Shown here one piece after another: positions 31,459 to 42,200 of a DNA stretch of 64,000 nucleotides. The stretch is from Geobacter sp. (GTDB lineage Bacteria > Desulfobacterota > Desulfuromonadia > Geobacterales > Geobacteraceae), in the NCBI GenBank assembly GCA_016177775.1, contig JACOUQ010000003.1:124001-188000 (forward strand). Reading direction: 5' to 3'. The stretch's first letter is position 1; each line of letters starts with the position of its first letter. The position numbers and the translations under genes are program-made. A model generated the notes under the pieces. That model was not told where the DNA came from and searched no databases. It saw only the letters and a program-made list of their open reading frames with translations.

Positions 31459-32697
31459 TTAAAATAATCTCTGTTGCGCCTCTTTTGCAGCGTCATACTC
31501 TTCATACAGTCTGAGGATAGGCATTTTCTTCTTCACGATCTTTACAAACTCTGGATCGTTGAGTGTTTCATAGGTGACCCCTTTGAAAATAAGAGAGATG
31601 TCTATCTTTTTCAGGTTTGCTTCGGCAGACCCGAATTGTTCCGCGAGTTCGCAGTCCAATACTTGACGGATATCATCTTCGGAAGGGTTTGTTGGCAGGA
31701 ATTTCTGCCACCGGTCAGGAGTTTGGGCAATTACAGCAGGGGCAAGAGCATTCACCAATGAAGCTCTGTTCTTATCGATTGCTTGTTGCAGCTTAGCCTC
31801 AAGTTCCTTTTGAAAAGCCTCTATTTGCTTTCTCAAAGTCTCAACGGCTGTTTCAAACTCTTCCTTTTTGCTCCTGAGTATGACGTTCCCAAAGTTTGGG
31901 AGATTGATCAGAAAATCCCTGGCAATTTTTTCCTTTTCATCGGTAATCTCTTTGCCCGATATTTTTGCATCTTCATCGTCAATCAACTGAAATGAACTAT
32001 GCAGCAACTTCTTGGTTTTGTCGTCCTTTGCCAAGCCAAGCAGGTCGCTGGGGATATTGACCTTCCTCTTGCCAATCTGATGGCCTCTCAACTCGAATTC
32101 TACGAATTCAATTTGAGAATTGAAGACTCGCACCTTTCTGGCAATATCGAATTTCATGGGAGGATTACGTACCAAATCGTTGGTAGTCTCCAGTATTTTT
32201 TGAGGACTGATGGAGTTGGTTCCCACGGCGGCAACGCCACCAGTCTCTGTAAGTCCCATATCTTTGGCGATATCTGTGGGCACCAAGTTAAGTTTCACTG
32301 CGTTAGGGCGCACCTGGGTATCCGATCCAGTTTCTATCAAAAGTGGTGTCGGAGCATAAAACAGTGTCACATCGTCGGCAATAAGCAGAGCAATTCTGAC
32401 TCCGGCCTGTTCATGTATGGCACTGTCGACCTTTTTGGCTTGGTCGTTTAATTTTTTTAGTGCTCCAATTGTTCCAAAACCCATTCGGCACACTTCAGGA
32501 TCAACATCGACGATGATATTGACAGCCTCTGATGGTAACTCGAGCCACTTATTACAGACCGCTTCGGCCACCTGGTCAGACATCCCTGGTGTCATGAAAA
32601 CAAGACGGCGTTCAACACTCCCGATAATCTGGCAGAGATAAGCATCATCAACAGTGGTTATTGCAGTTGGTGCAGACATCAGCGCCCCCATTTTCAC
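31459..32697 (-). CDS. Unknown 412-aa protein of the sacsin-helicase operon
   Basis: A GTG start at 32697 overlaps the helicase stop by 4 bases (GTGA). Residues 10-115 (RRLVFMTPGMSDQVAEAV ... AVNIIVDVDP ... RIALLIADDVTLFYAPTP) have the strand order of a PLD-like domain, but no HKD motif is present, so if the fold is right it is catalytically dead. Residues about 270-320 form a charged coiled coil (ETLRKQIEAFQKELEAKL). The C terminus is helical and charged. It is the third gene of the operon. Role unknown. Confidence 0.6.
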   Translation of the reverse strand: MKMGALMSAPTAITTVDDAYLCQIIGSVERRLVFMTPGMSDQVAEAVCNKWLELPSEAVNIIVDVDPEVCRMGFGTIGALKKLNDQAKKVDSAIHEQAGVRIALLIADDVTLFYAPTPLLIETGSDTQVRPNAVKLNLVPTDIAKDMGLTETGGVAAVGTNSISPQKILETTNDLVRNPPMKFDIARKVRVFNSQIEFVEFELRGHQIGKRKVNIPSDLLGLAKDDKTKKLLHSSFQLIDDEDAKISGKEITDEKEKIARDFLINLPNFGNVILRSKKEEFETAVETLRKQIEAFQKELEAKLQQAIDKNRASLVNALAPAVIAQTPDRWQKFLPTNPSEDDIRQVLDCELAEQFGSAEANLKKIDISLIFKGVTYETLNDPEFVKIVKKKMPILRLYEEYDAAKEAQQRLF

Positions 32698-34409
32698 GAT
32701 ATTGATAGAGTCTTACATGTTTCAGCGCTGGCAACAATTGTAAGTAATGATTTTGCCCGGCTCATGCCTACATACAGCAGCTCTGAGTGCTTTGAGATGT
32801 CAATTGAGTCTAGCCCCCAAATAAATACTACGGGAGATTCAAGACCCTTGAAGCGTTGTACCGTGTCAAGCAGAACTGTATTGCTACCTCGCAATCCTTC
32901 TTCAAGCAATATAGCTGACTTTGGTAGTGGCAGTCTATTTAACAGGCTGTAGTATTCTGTTTTATGTAACGCATCAGCAATTAATACAGTTATGTCTCCA
33001 GGCAAAACATTTTGCTTTGATATCAGATCAACTATTTTCGCGTTGATCCTTGAAGCCTGCTGAATACGGCTCCCTATAGCATCAAACTGGATTTCATCGC
33101 CTGGATTATCTGGTGGATTGACAGCAAGCCCCTTGTAATATTTATACGCTGCCATATGTATGGGAGTTGTGTTACGGCAATTGTCAGTTAGAGAAAAAGA
33201 CTCGTCTTGAATTGGGAAAGTTCCGACACGGGAATACAGGTTCTGATTGTCATCATAAAAAACGTAAAGAGGGCTGTTCTCATAATCGGAAAGCAAGAAT
33301 TCAAGCGGCACCCAGAATTCCTCACGAAAATCCTGGCCTTCATCACAAACGATTGCGTCATAACGATCTGGCAGTATCTCAAGAGCATACGCAAGGGCAT
33401 TAGGTACCTGCACATCATAAAGATCTTTTCCCGGATATGTTACTTTTGCCTCAGCCACAAGGTCGCGGCTAGATGCCTTATTGGCTCTATCAATAAATCG
33501 GTGGCATAGTTGATGAAAGCTCATTACCTCTAGGTTTGGCAGGGAAGCACAGGTTTTTGCAAGACTGTCAGCAAGGTGCCTATTGTAACAAGTTAGTAAT
33601 GTGCGAAATCCTTCCGTTGCCAATCTGCGAGCCTTTTCCACGGCAAGAACCGTTTTACCAGTTCCAGCCCCACCGCTTACAGCAACACGCCGTCGAGAGC
33701 GAAGGAAGTCGAGTACTCGAATTTGATCTTTTGTCAATAAAAGGCGACGTAACTCTTGATCAGCGAGTTGAACGGATACGAGTGGTGCCACATCAAAAGA
33801 TCGGGCAAAAATATCTTTGAGAACTTCAACACCATTTCGACCTAATGGAGTGTTATTTGAAGCATCATTGCGCCAGTAGTCGAAAGCTCCCTTGACCCAG
33901 TTCCCAATATCAGCAATAGCTGTTGAGCTGCCGATAAGCTTCTCAGGCATATCAGGCCTGCTCAATGTTTCAGTGTTCCCGACATCGGGGAAAAATACAG
34001 CATGTCCCCGAACCACTCTGTTTAGCGAAAGAGTTTGCCAGCGTTTGCTTTCCTTGAGCTTTTTCAGAATTGAGTACTTTGCCTTCAGCGCCTGGCTAAT
34101 CGGATTTTTTATCTCATTTTTGTTTTTATGTCGATCAATGGAGAACCATTCTCCTGATTGTGCATTAAAACCAACTCCACCGCCTTTCACTTCAATGCAA
34201 ATGAATCCAGAGTCCGGATGACATACAAGAAAATCTGTTTCACCATCCTTTGCCTGTTCTTCTTCCTGCTGTAATATCCACGCAACTTGGAAAAAGACTA
34301 CATAGTCATTGGATAAACTGTCGCGTAATGCTCTATAAACTTTGACTTCTGCTTTTGAAGGGACATCTGCCAACTGTGCTTCCGTTAACTCAGGGAGCAT
34401 CTTCGCCAT
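32694..34409 (-). CDS. NERD-domain UvrD/PcrA-type helicase
   Basis: The 571-aa protein opens with a NERD nuclease-related domain (about residues 15-130; DGETDFLVCHPDSGFICIEV, with the D...ExK pattern). A compact superfamily 1 helicase follows, with Walker A SGGAGTGKT (about 240), motif II VCDEGQDF, motif III-like YVFYDDNQNLYS and the C-terminal YVGMSRAKSLLTIV. It lacks the large 1B/2B insertions of UvrD. The NERD domain is predicted to cut DNA or RNA. It starts 20 bases inside the sacsin-like gene and overlaps the 412-aa gene, so the three form one translational unit. Confidence 0.88.
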   Translation of the reverse strand: MAKMLPELTEAQLADVPSKAEVKVYRALRDSLSNDYVVFFQVAWILQQEEEQAKDGETDFLVCHPDSGFICIEVKGGGVGFNAQSGEWFSIDRHKNKNEIKNPISQALKAKYSILKKLKESKRWQTLSLNRVVRGHAVFFPDVGNTETLSRPDMPEKLIGSSTAIADIGNWVKGAFDYWRNDASNNTPLGRNGVEVLKDIFARSFDVAPLVSVQLADQELRRLLLTKDQIRVLDFLRSRRRVAVSGGAGTGKTVLAVEKARRLATEGFRTLLTCYNRHLADSLAKTCASLPNLEVMSFHQLCHRFIDRANKASSRDLVAEAKVTYPGKDLYDVQVPNALAYALEILPDRYDAIVCDEGQDFREEFWVPLEFLLSDYENSPLYVFYDDNQNLYSRVGTFPIQDESFSLTDNCRNTTPIHMAAYKYYKGLAVNPPDNPGDEIQFDAIGSRIQQASRINAKIVDLISKQNVLPGDITVLIADALHKTEYYSLLNRLPLPKSAILLEEGLRGSNTVLLDTVQRFKGLESPVVFIWGLDSIDISKHSELLYVGMSRAKSLLTIVASAETCKTLSIS

Positions 34410-37400
34410 ATTCGTCCTCCACTACTTCCATTTCACGAAGATTGAACGAAACTGTTTTCTTCCCATGCAGATCAAAAGCTATCGAAAATACACGCGTAGA
34501 ACCTCTCAGAACCATAGACACAATTCGACCCAGACCGTAATGCTGATGTTTGACCCGGACACCCTCGATAAATGCAAGAGAAGGATCATCAGGTTCTTCA
34601 GAAACAGCCTCACGCCAATTGCCATCAAACATGAAGGAAGTCACCTGATTTGCTGGGCTACAGATTGGATGCACCCTGATGTTATCCGGGTCAGAGACAA
34701 ATTCCACGGCATAGAGCCAATATTTTTCTCCCAAATCCTGTGCATTACTGAACTGTAACTTTGATAATCCAACACCGGTTTTATTCCATTCTCCACTAAT
34801 TCCCTTGACCTCAATGTATCGTTCTTCTCCGGTCAACGGATTACGGCTGAATATGTCGTATCCAGGATGAGTTTGTGGCATCTGTTCAGCAATCCGGCCC
34901 CGCTTTCTTTCGTGATCACATACAGCCTTACGGGCAACTGCTTCTACCGCAAGGTTATGCTCAGATGGGCCGCTGTCTGATGTTTCATCGGATTCAGTTC
35001 TTTTTCGGACATAAGATCGAAGGCACCTGTCCCACTGTTCCTTGTGTTTTGCTCTTTTTTGTGGTTGCGGTTTCTTAGCAGAATTCCCTTCTTGAGCTCC
35101 CCTCCCATTTGGCTCACCAAATGGCAATTTTGCTGAAGTGCCTTGAGTCGAATCGTTGCCTCCAGTCGACTGCGCCTCAGCGGTTTGCGGTTTGTGCTTT
35201 GTGTCATGATCAGATAATCCGTCACTTTTCTGTTCGTCTTCTTTTTCATCTGATGTTGCAGACTGTTCACCCTCCAGTACTGCTTCTCCACCGATAACAC
35301 CAAGTTCTGGTGAAGTAAGATCATCTGTTAACTCGATGATATTGGATGAAATAAACGGTATGCCAGCATCTGTCAGTTCCTGATGTGCATCTTCAAGCGA
35401 CATCGACATAAGTGGCCTGATTCCTAGAGTAAGTTTTGAAATTTCGCTGCTCGACTCCTCAGGCATCAACTGATGGAAAAGAGCGTTTAGCACATGGGGC
35501 CAACTTCGATCACTGACAGGGCGGGCGAGGATCATATGACTATCATCAGCGTTGTAATAAGCGAATGCCGGAACAGGGGGGGTAGTTACTTTGTTGTCTC
35601 CAAAAGCAACTGTTGCCTGAATCCGGACAACATCATAGCTTGTTGCTTTCAAATCAAATAGTGCCTTCCGAATCTTATCCCTGAGAGATGCCGGCTTGTC
35701 ATGGAGTAGACGCGTAATGATGTCCGCTCTCTCTGCTAATTTTTCTGCCTGTACGTCTTCTGACTTATTTTCTCCGTCAACATATTCGAGACTCACTTCA
35801 GCACAGTCGCTCAAGCGGTGAACGCCAATTTTTCCCAGTAGGGGCCAAAGTTCCAGTGCTGGTTTGCATAACGCACTGTCAAGCTCGCCATGGAAAAAAC
35901 TAACATGCCACTCACTGTCTTGGAGAAAAATTTCATCTGGGAATATCAATTGATTTTTCAAATTCAGAATTACAGGGGATTCTTGCAATCTCTGCATGTC
36001 TGAATGGTCAAATTGATCTTGCGCATCCGCAGCAGCAATCCCTGACAAGCAGGTGTCATAGACAACGCGGGCTGCTCCAGTAACTGTTTTGGCCTGTTCA
36101 TAATGTTCTTTTACAATGTCAAGCAGCAGGTCAACGTAGTCTTCAGCGGCTGGGGCATTTTTTACACCAATGGCTGTAAAGAGCGGCTTGAATGATTCAA
36201 GGTTTCCGGGAATTGTGAAGGCGTACTTCCCTAGCTGTTGAGGCATCCAGTATATCTGGTTTGGGCGTACAAATAGTTTCTGGCTCTCAACATACACACA
36301 GTGGGTACCCACAAGGTTTTTGATTATTGGGTCTGCATTTTGGGCCCGCTCATTTAGCATCTGGTATGAGGAAACATGGGGCTGAACGTCCCTCTCCACA
36401 CAATACAGCAGATGATTGACAACCATCTCAGTTTCGGGATTGATCGTTACGCCAAGCTCTTCAATCAGTTCACGCTTCAGACGTGCAAAGTTCCTGAAGT
36501 CGAGAATATTGGCTTGCGACTCAAATGCTTCCGAACGATAAGGCGCATGCAGCGATTCAGGCGAGTACCAATTCTCTTTGTCACCTACAGCCGGAATACA
36601 TTCTGCCCCCATGAGGTTCTCAATTGATCTCCGGAATGACTTCTTATCCTTCCACTCCTCATAGTTGTCACACAAAACATAGAAGGCTTCTGCGCTGGCT
36701 CTTCTGACATCTTCTGTGGGTAAATACTTCTCAGCTATAAAGATCATTCGTTCCACCAGATGCTTTGCAATTGGTGAGCGCCGGATGCCAAGGCTTTCAA
36801 TAAAGCAATGAACAGATCTGGTATTCGGAATGCGGCTGAAATCGAGCCACAGGTGTTTTGAATCCCCCAATACCTTTCCCAAAGCATCGGTTTGACGGTA
36901 TGTGAGGTGTGGACGGGACCATTTGCCGTCTTGTGTTGGCACAATCGGCAGCGACCCAAGAAGCTTCAGGATATTGTCGTCATTAACCAGAGATGGGTGT
37001 TCGGCAAGTTCGGTGATGAGGAGAGGATATTTATCTGTTTCAAGCGGGCCGTTTTCATCAAAGAGTCGGGGTAATACCGTCTGAACAAAAGCCTCAATCG
37101 ACTGCGTTTGCACGCCAAGCTTTGTTGTAATGAAATCTCGCGCCGATTCAGTCAGGACACTGACATCAAATAAGTCTGCCCTTCCAGTCGGATCATGAAA
37201 ATTCCCGGGGAGAAGAGCTTGATTTGCCTTGATCAAGCCTCTGCTTGAGAGCCAGATCGGCAAATTGACAAGGGTTGTGTAAACACTTTTATCAGTATCT
37301 CCCTGTCGATCAAGATCAGCAAATAATTGATATAATTCGCGCAGCTGATCATGCTCGACACCGATCACATCTTCTACTTCATCTGATGAAATTGAGGATT

Positions 37401-39132
37401 GTAGATGTGATGCCACACCTGCGAGTTCAAGCTCATTGATAAGTCTGGATATTCTTGGCAGGCCATGCAAATAGCGAGACGCAATCGCCTGTTTCGGAAG
37501 CAATTTTGCGATTTTTTCGGCATCTATCGAGAGTGGTGCTAAATAAGATTGATTGATTGTTACAACATATAAATCCTCTGTAATAATAAAGGGAATTGCA
37601 GACAATTTTTGAACAAACGGGGCGCTTGCTTGATTTTGTGTCCCACTCTCAGGAAGGAGATCATTCACAATGCTCCATACAGGGCGGAACAAGCTGTAGA
37701 CTTGCTGTTCAGTCACCTGACTTTCTCCGGCTTCAAATTTACTCATCGATTGTCCCAGCAGATTTACCATTCGTTCCAGAGTAAGAATCTGAGAGCCCAG
37801 TTGATTTATTGCGTTTTGATGTGGCCGAAGATCCTCTGTCGCAACCCTACCTCCAATGCGCTGAAAAGCTATGACCTGCTCAGCATTCAATGGTGGACGT
37901 GTTATAAAGACGCCATTCGGACATTGCACGGAATCATCATGGGCAACTACGATGTGTGCTTGAGGAGCTGTAGTTTTGAACTCTTCCCAGAACATGTTGA
38001 AACATTCTGGGTGATTTTGCGGTTTTGATAATTCGTAAGAGCGAGTCAAAATCTGCCAAAACTGAATATGGCCCAGTTTCTGAAAAAGAGCTTCCGGATC
38101 ACGGGCAAGCTCGGCTGCTGCGGCGCCGATAAGCATTTCATTCCATGCCTGCTCGTGTTGATATCCGGCGAAAATTACCGCCTTGCGATCTGATTCAGGG
38201 AAAAAATCAGCATTAATATGCAATGGCAAGCCTGTTGGCTGCTCAGTTGGAAGAAATGCATACAGCAATCCATCATTCAATGGTTCAGGATCGATACGCA
38301 ATCCAATACTGATTTTTGTACCTCTTCCCAGCGCTTCAAGCCGGGGATGGCTCTCATAAAGTTCTTCCGCTATTTCTTCTGCATCGGTACGGAGTATGAG
38401 CCATTTTTCAACTTCTTCACCAGGACGGAAGCTGATCGTCAGATCAGCGCCATCTCCTCTGTCAAGGTCACACGCCAGCAGCAATTTCCCATCTTTACGG
38501 ACTTCTGCTTTCGTCACATACCGTAGGAACAGCAAACTTTTCCGCAGTATTTTCTGAATGTCTTTTACCAACTGGTCAATATGAGCTGCACTGACATGCG
38601 AAACTCCTAGAGCTAAACGAGCTTCTGTATTGGGATTGCTTGCCCACGGCAAGAAGAATGTAGTCCCAACGGCCTGATTATCAGGCTCGACGAACCATTG
38701 TCCAGATTCAGGGTGCAGCGTGAGCTTGATGCCAGAAGAGTGGATCTGTGGATGGTCGGTAATCTGGTAGGTTGAGACAAAGCCGATACCGAAACGCCCG
38801 ATGTTTTCGCTGTGAGTCAGTTTCCCGCCGCTTCCGACATCAACGATGCGGTGGTAATCGCAACTGTAGTCACTCTCGTTTTGGATAAATTTACATGGGC
38901 GCTTTTTTAGGTCGCCACAATAGGTAAACTGGCCGCTATTGGTTACAACAAGGCCTTTATCAGTTATATCAAAAATGATTTTCTCGGCTCTGGCATCATC
39001 AGCGTTCTGGATTAATTCCAACGCCATAACATCGAAGCCCTGTAATCCGGCAAGGTGACTTCTAATGTTTCCGAGTAGGTTTGCAGTGTATGAACCGCTT
39101 ATTTGGTTTATTGGCTGGGGCGAAGTTGTCAT
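34390..39132 (-). CDS. Sacsin/HSP90-like ATPase with C-terminal DUF3883
   Basis: The 1580-aa protein begins with a GHKL/HSP90-type ATPase of the sacsin (SIRPT) type: MALELIQNADDA (about residue 37), then GGKL and GRFGIGFVSTYQITD (about 112). A very long helical middle follows. Residues about 1330-1400 are low complexity (Glu/Gln/Ser/Lys). The C terminus carries a DUF3883 domain (GYDIFSRNP, ERYIEVKGIS, KYWLYAVEFV), a PD-(D/E)XK-like fold, then a short Tudor/KOW-like segment (VKHQHYGLGRIVSM). Proteins combining these occur in defence islands. It is the first gene of an operon with a NERD helicase and the 412-aa protein, and has a ~130-bp upstream gap for a promoter. Confidence 0.85.
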   Translation of the reverse strand: MTTSPQPINQISGSYTANLLGNIRSHLAGLQGFDVMALELIQNADDARAEKIIFDITDKGLVVTNSGQFTYCGDLKKRPCKFIQNESDYSCDYHRIVDVGSGGKLTHSENIGRFGIGFVSTYQITDHPQIHSSGIKLTLHPESGQWFVEPDNQAVGTTFFLPWASNPNTEARLALGVSHVSAAHIDQLVKDIQKILRKSLLFLRYVTKAEVRKDGKLLLACDLDRGDGADLTISFRPGEEVEKWLILRTDAEEIAEELYESHPRLEALGRGTKISIGLRIDPEPLNDGLLYAFLPTEQPTGLPLHINADFFPESDRKAVIFAGYQHEQAWNEMLIGAAAAELARDPEALFQKLGHIQFWQILTRSYELSKPQNHPECFNMFWEEFKTTAPQAHIVVAHDDSVQCPNGVFITRPPLNAEQVIAFQRIGGRVATEDLRPHQNAINQLGSQILTLERMVNLLGQSMSKFEAGESQVTEQQVYSLFRPVWSIVNDLLPESGTQNQASAPFVQKLSAIPFIITEDLYVVTINQSYLAPLSIDAEKIAKLLPKQAIASRYLHGLPRISRLINELELAGVASHLQSSISSDEVEDVIGVEHDQLRELYQLFADLDRQGDTDKSVYTTLVNLPIWLSSRGLIKANQALLPGNFHDPTGRADLFDVSVLTESARDFITTKLGVQTQSIEAFVQTVLPRLFDENGPLETDKYPLLITELAEHPSLVNDDNILKLLGSLPIVPTQDGKWSRPHLTYRQTDALGKVLGDSKHLWLDFSRIPNTRSVHCFIESLGIRRSPIAKHLVERMIFIAEKYLPTEDVRRASAEAFYVLCDNYEEWKDKKSFRRSIENLMGAECIPAVGDKENWYSPESLHAPYRSEAFESQANILDFRNFARLKRELIEELGVTINPETEMVVNHLLYCVERDVQPHVSSYQMLNERAQNADPIIKNLVGTHCVYVESQKLFVRPNQIYWMPQQLGKYAFTIPGNLESFKPLFTAIGVKNAPAAEDYVDLLLDIVKEHYEQAKTVTGAARVVYDTCLSGIAAADAQDQFDHSDMQRLQESPVILNLKNQLIFPDEIFLQDSEWHVSFFHGELDSALCKPALELWPLLGKIGVHRLSDCAEVSLEYVDGENKSEDVQAEKLAERADIITRLLHDKPASLRDKIRKALFDLKATSYDVVRIQATVAFGDNKVTTPPVPAFAYYNADDSHMILARPVSDRSWPHVLNALFHQLMPEESSSEISKLTLGIRPLMSMSLEDAHQELTDAGIPFISSNIIELTDDLTSPELGVIGGEAVLEGEQSATSDEKEDEQKSDGLSDHDTKHKPQTAEAQSTGGNDSTQGTSAKLPFGEPNGRGAQEGNSAKKPQPQKRAKHKEQWDRCLRSYVRKRTESDETSDSGPSEHNLAVEAVARKAVCDHERKRGRIAEQMPQTHPGYDIFSRNPLTGEERYIEVKGISGEWNKTGVGLSKLQFSNAQDLGEKYWLYAVEFVSDPDNIRVHPICSPANQVTSFMFDGNWREAVSEEPDDPSLAFIEGVRVKHQHYGLGRIVSMVLRGSTRVFSIAFDLHGKKTVSFNLREMEVVEDEYGEDAP

Positions 39133-39261
39133 ATTTCGAATCCTGATTTAATAATATATTGATTCTATGGTATTGGGAGGCTTGATCTATGATGTGGTGT
39201 AACCTACCAAATCATTCATCATCATGATAACTCATTATTGTGAACTTCCCCCGCTCCCAAG

Positions 39262-42200
39262 TTACAGTTGATGAATAAACACCTTGTCTTTCAAGTTCAG
39301 GGATTGAGCCGCTTCCCGTATCTGACCATGGTGCGTAAACAGAATCACCTGGGTCTTTTCGGCAAGAGCTGCCAAGGACTGCAAGGTAGCGAGTGAACGT
39401 TCGTCATCGAAATTGATCAGGATGTCGTCAACAATGAACGGCATCGGTTCGCTGGTCTTAACGCGCCATTCAAGAGTAGCAAGTCGTAAGGCCAAGTAGA
39501 GCTGGTCACGCGTACCGGAACTCATACCTTCGACCTGTATCCATGCGCCATTAGGCCGGACACCGATCAGTATCGGTTGTTCATGATCGTCACTGTCGGT
39601 GCGTAAACTAGCAAATGAACCAAGTGTCAGTTCGTGAAAGTAGCGGGAGGCGATTTTGAGGACAGGGTCCTGGTTTTCAGCCCGATAACGTTCGATTTCT
39701 TCGCGAAGTATCTTCGTGGCCAGCTTTACTCGGATATAGTGCTCCGTGAGCCGGCGAATCTTCGCCAATGCCTGTTGAGAGGCATCAGCCAATTCCGCCG
39801 CTTTGCCACTGCCGTCCATTCGCGCCAGTTCGTTTTTCTCCCGGCCGATGGTTTCAGATAACTGTAAAATTTCAGGATCAATTCTCACATCGATTTCGTT
39901 TGCCAGGCTCTCTATTCGACCCGGCAGATCGTCCGGGTCTATTTCCTGGGCCTGTTCTTCGAGATCAGAGAGGGAAAGACCTTCTGATATACTGGCGAGG
40001 GTCTCTTCGATATCCTCCAGCTTTTCCTTGAATTTTAGTAATTCTCCAGAGCGCCGTTCCGCCTCATTGAGTTGCTCCTCCGTCTCGCTACCGGCCAGTT
40101 GTCGCAGAGCTGCAATTTGTTCATCAATCCCAGACAAACGGGTTCGAGCTGCGAGGATAGAAATGTTCAGCGCGTCGATCTCTGCTGTATACTGCTGTAC
40201 TAACGCCTGATCCTGACTGGCCTTGCCTAGAAGGATTTTCAATTGCGAGACAACCTGAGGGGCATCTGTGTCTGAGATATCTGGAGCAACTTCTTTGACC
40301 AGTGCCAGGACTGACTCCTCAAACTTTAGGGAGTCTCGGTCGATACCTTCGATCCGCTTGCGGAAATCATCTGCCTCTTTAAGCTTATCAAAGCAACTTT
40401 GCAGCGTTTCGATGAAGTCAATAGCCTCGGCCGGGATGGTCTTGCTCTCAATTCCGAGCGGGGCTACAGCATTTTCCCACAGAGCCTGCCACTGTTTTAG
40501 TTCATCAGCAGCATCATCGCGGTCTTGACATGCGGCTTCCTGAGCGCTTTCCAGATCGCTTCGTTTGCCTTCCAGCGCTTCACACCGAGATTGTTCGTTT
40601 TGTAATCTGTGTAAAAGATCTTCGGCACACTGTAAGGGTGACGAGAGGTCCTCTCCTGGGAATTCACTCTGTTCTCCTAGCACAGCTAGCTCAGCAATAA
40701 GAATTGCACGAAGTTCGGATCGTTTAGTTCCTCGATCCGCAATATCCCTGGCAATCTTGTCTGCTTCCTCTACCTGAAAACGGAGTTTTTCAAAATTATT
40801 GAGCCATGCTTGCATCTCACGTGGGGGTAACGGAGTAATGGTGCAAGGTGTCCACAGCTCTTGCCAGCGTCGAGAGGCATCATGCAATGCTGAGTCGCTC
40901 TTCTCCTGTTGTGTATTCAACTCAAGCAGGCGATTTTCGATTGCTTTGGCTCGCGCTTTAAGTGATGCGTGTTTCTGGACCCGATCAGCCTCCCGATACA
41001 TACGGTCTGCTGTCTGATCCGAGATGCCCACCATCTTTTCATAAGCATCAGGCAGTGGTTGTTCTGGATCGTAGTCACGGCTTTCAGTGGAGACATCTTC
41101 TCCCTTTTCCCATTGCCTCCGTAATAACTGCCAGCCATGCTCACGCCTCCCCCGATACTGGGTTAGCTCCTCTTCAGTGGGCACCTCAGCAGCAAATTCA
41201 ATTTCATGAAGCTGCTCAGTAAGCTGGGTTAGCTCAATTTCCAGCTGCTCGCGATCAGATAGTAACTGCCGGTCATTATCAGTATAGGAACGAAATTCTT
41301 CTTCAAAGCGGTGCACAGTTTCTGGTAAGGGGATCGCCAGTTGCCCCACCATTTCCAATGGGCCACTCCAGAGCCCGAGACGTTGCAAAGCTTCGTTACA
41401 GCTCTTCTGCGCACGCTCAAAACTTTGTCGCTTCGTCGTTATCTCGCCATCCAGATCGCCAACCTTCTGAACGAGCATTACCGATTGAGATAGTTTTTTG
41501 ATGTCAGCAACCTGAGTCAGTAGTTGGCACTCAGTCTGAATCTTTTCAAGCTCTTTAGAGGTAGACTGGACCTGGCGCTCTGCCTTATGCAGGCTCAGAA
41601 TAAGGGCTTCTTGTTTGGTACCCAAGGTTTGAATGGTTTTTCTTTTCGCCAGGCTTGGGCGTAATACTTCAACATCGTTAATTGTCAGCTCCGGTCTAAT
41701 CTGTTTCAGCAGATTAGCCGCTTCAGTGCGGAAACCGATCCTCCGTCCCTCCAGCTGAGGACGGTCAACTTTAGCTTTACGGTACTGACCGAGTTCCTGG
41801 TGTAGTGCCTCAACAGCATCGATATGATCAAGAAGACACTGATTAAATGAGATGGCGTTTCGTTTATCTTCGAGATCTTGCAACCGGCTGTTATCAGTTT
41901 CGAAATTGTTTCTGGTATCGTGCTCCTGTTGTTCCAGCTCTCTGCGACGGTCACCAAAATCGGCAGGGAGTACAACTACATCACCAAGCTCTGCCAGTTT
42001 ATCAAGAATGTTCCTACGTTGACCCAGGTAAGGCAATGCCTGCTTCAAGCGCTCTAGTTGCCTTTTCTCCCTAGTCAGCTTACAACGCAACTCATTGACA
42101 CCTCCCAGCTTCTTCACCGCATCGTCGAGTGCTCGCTGATGGTCCTGCCATTCGCGGCTCGAAAGCGTCACCTGTTTCAGTTGCGACTGTAAGTCTTTGT

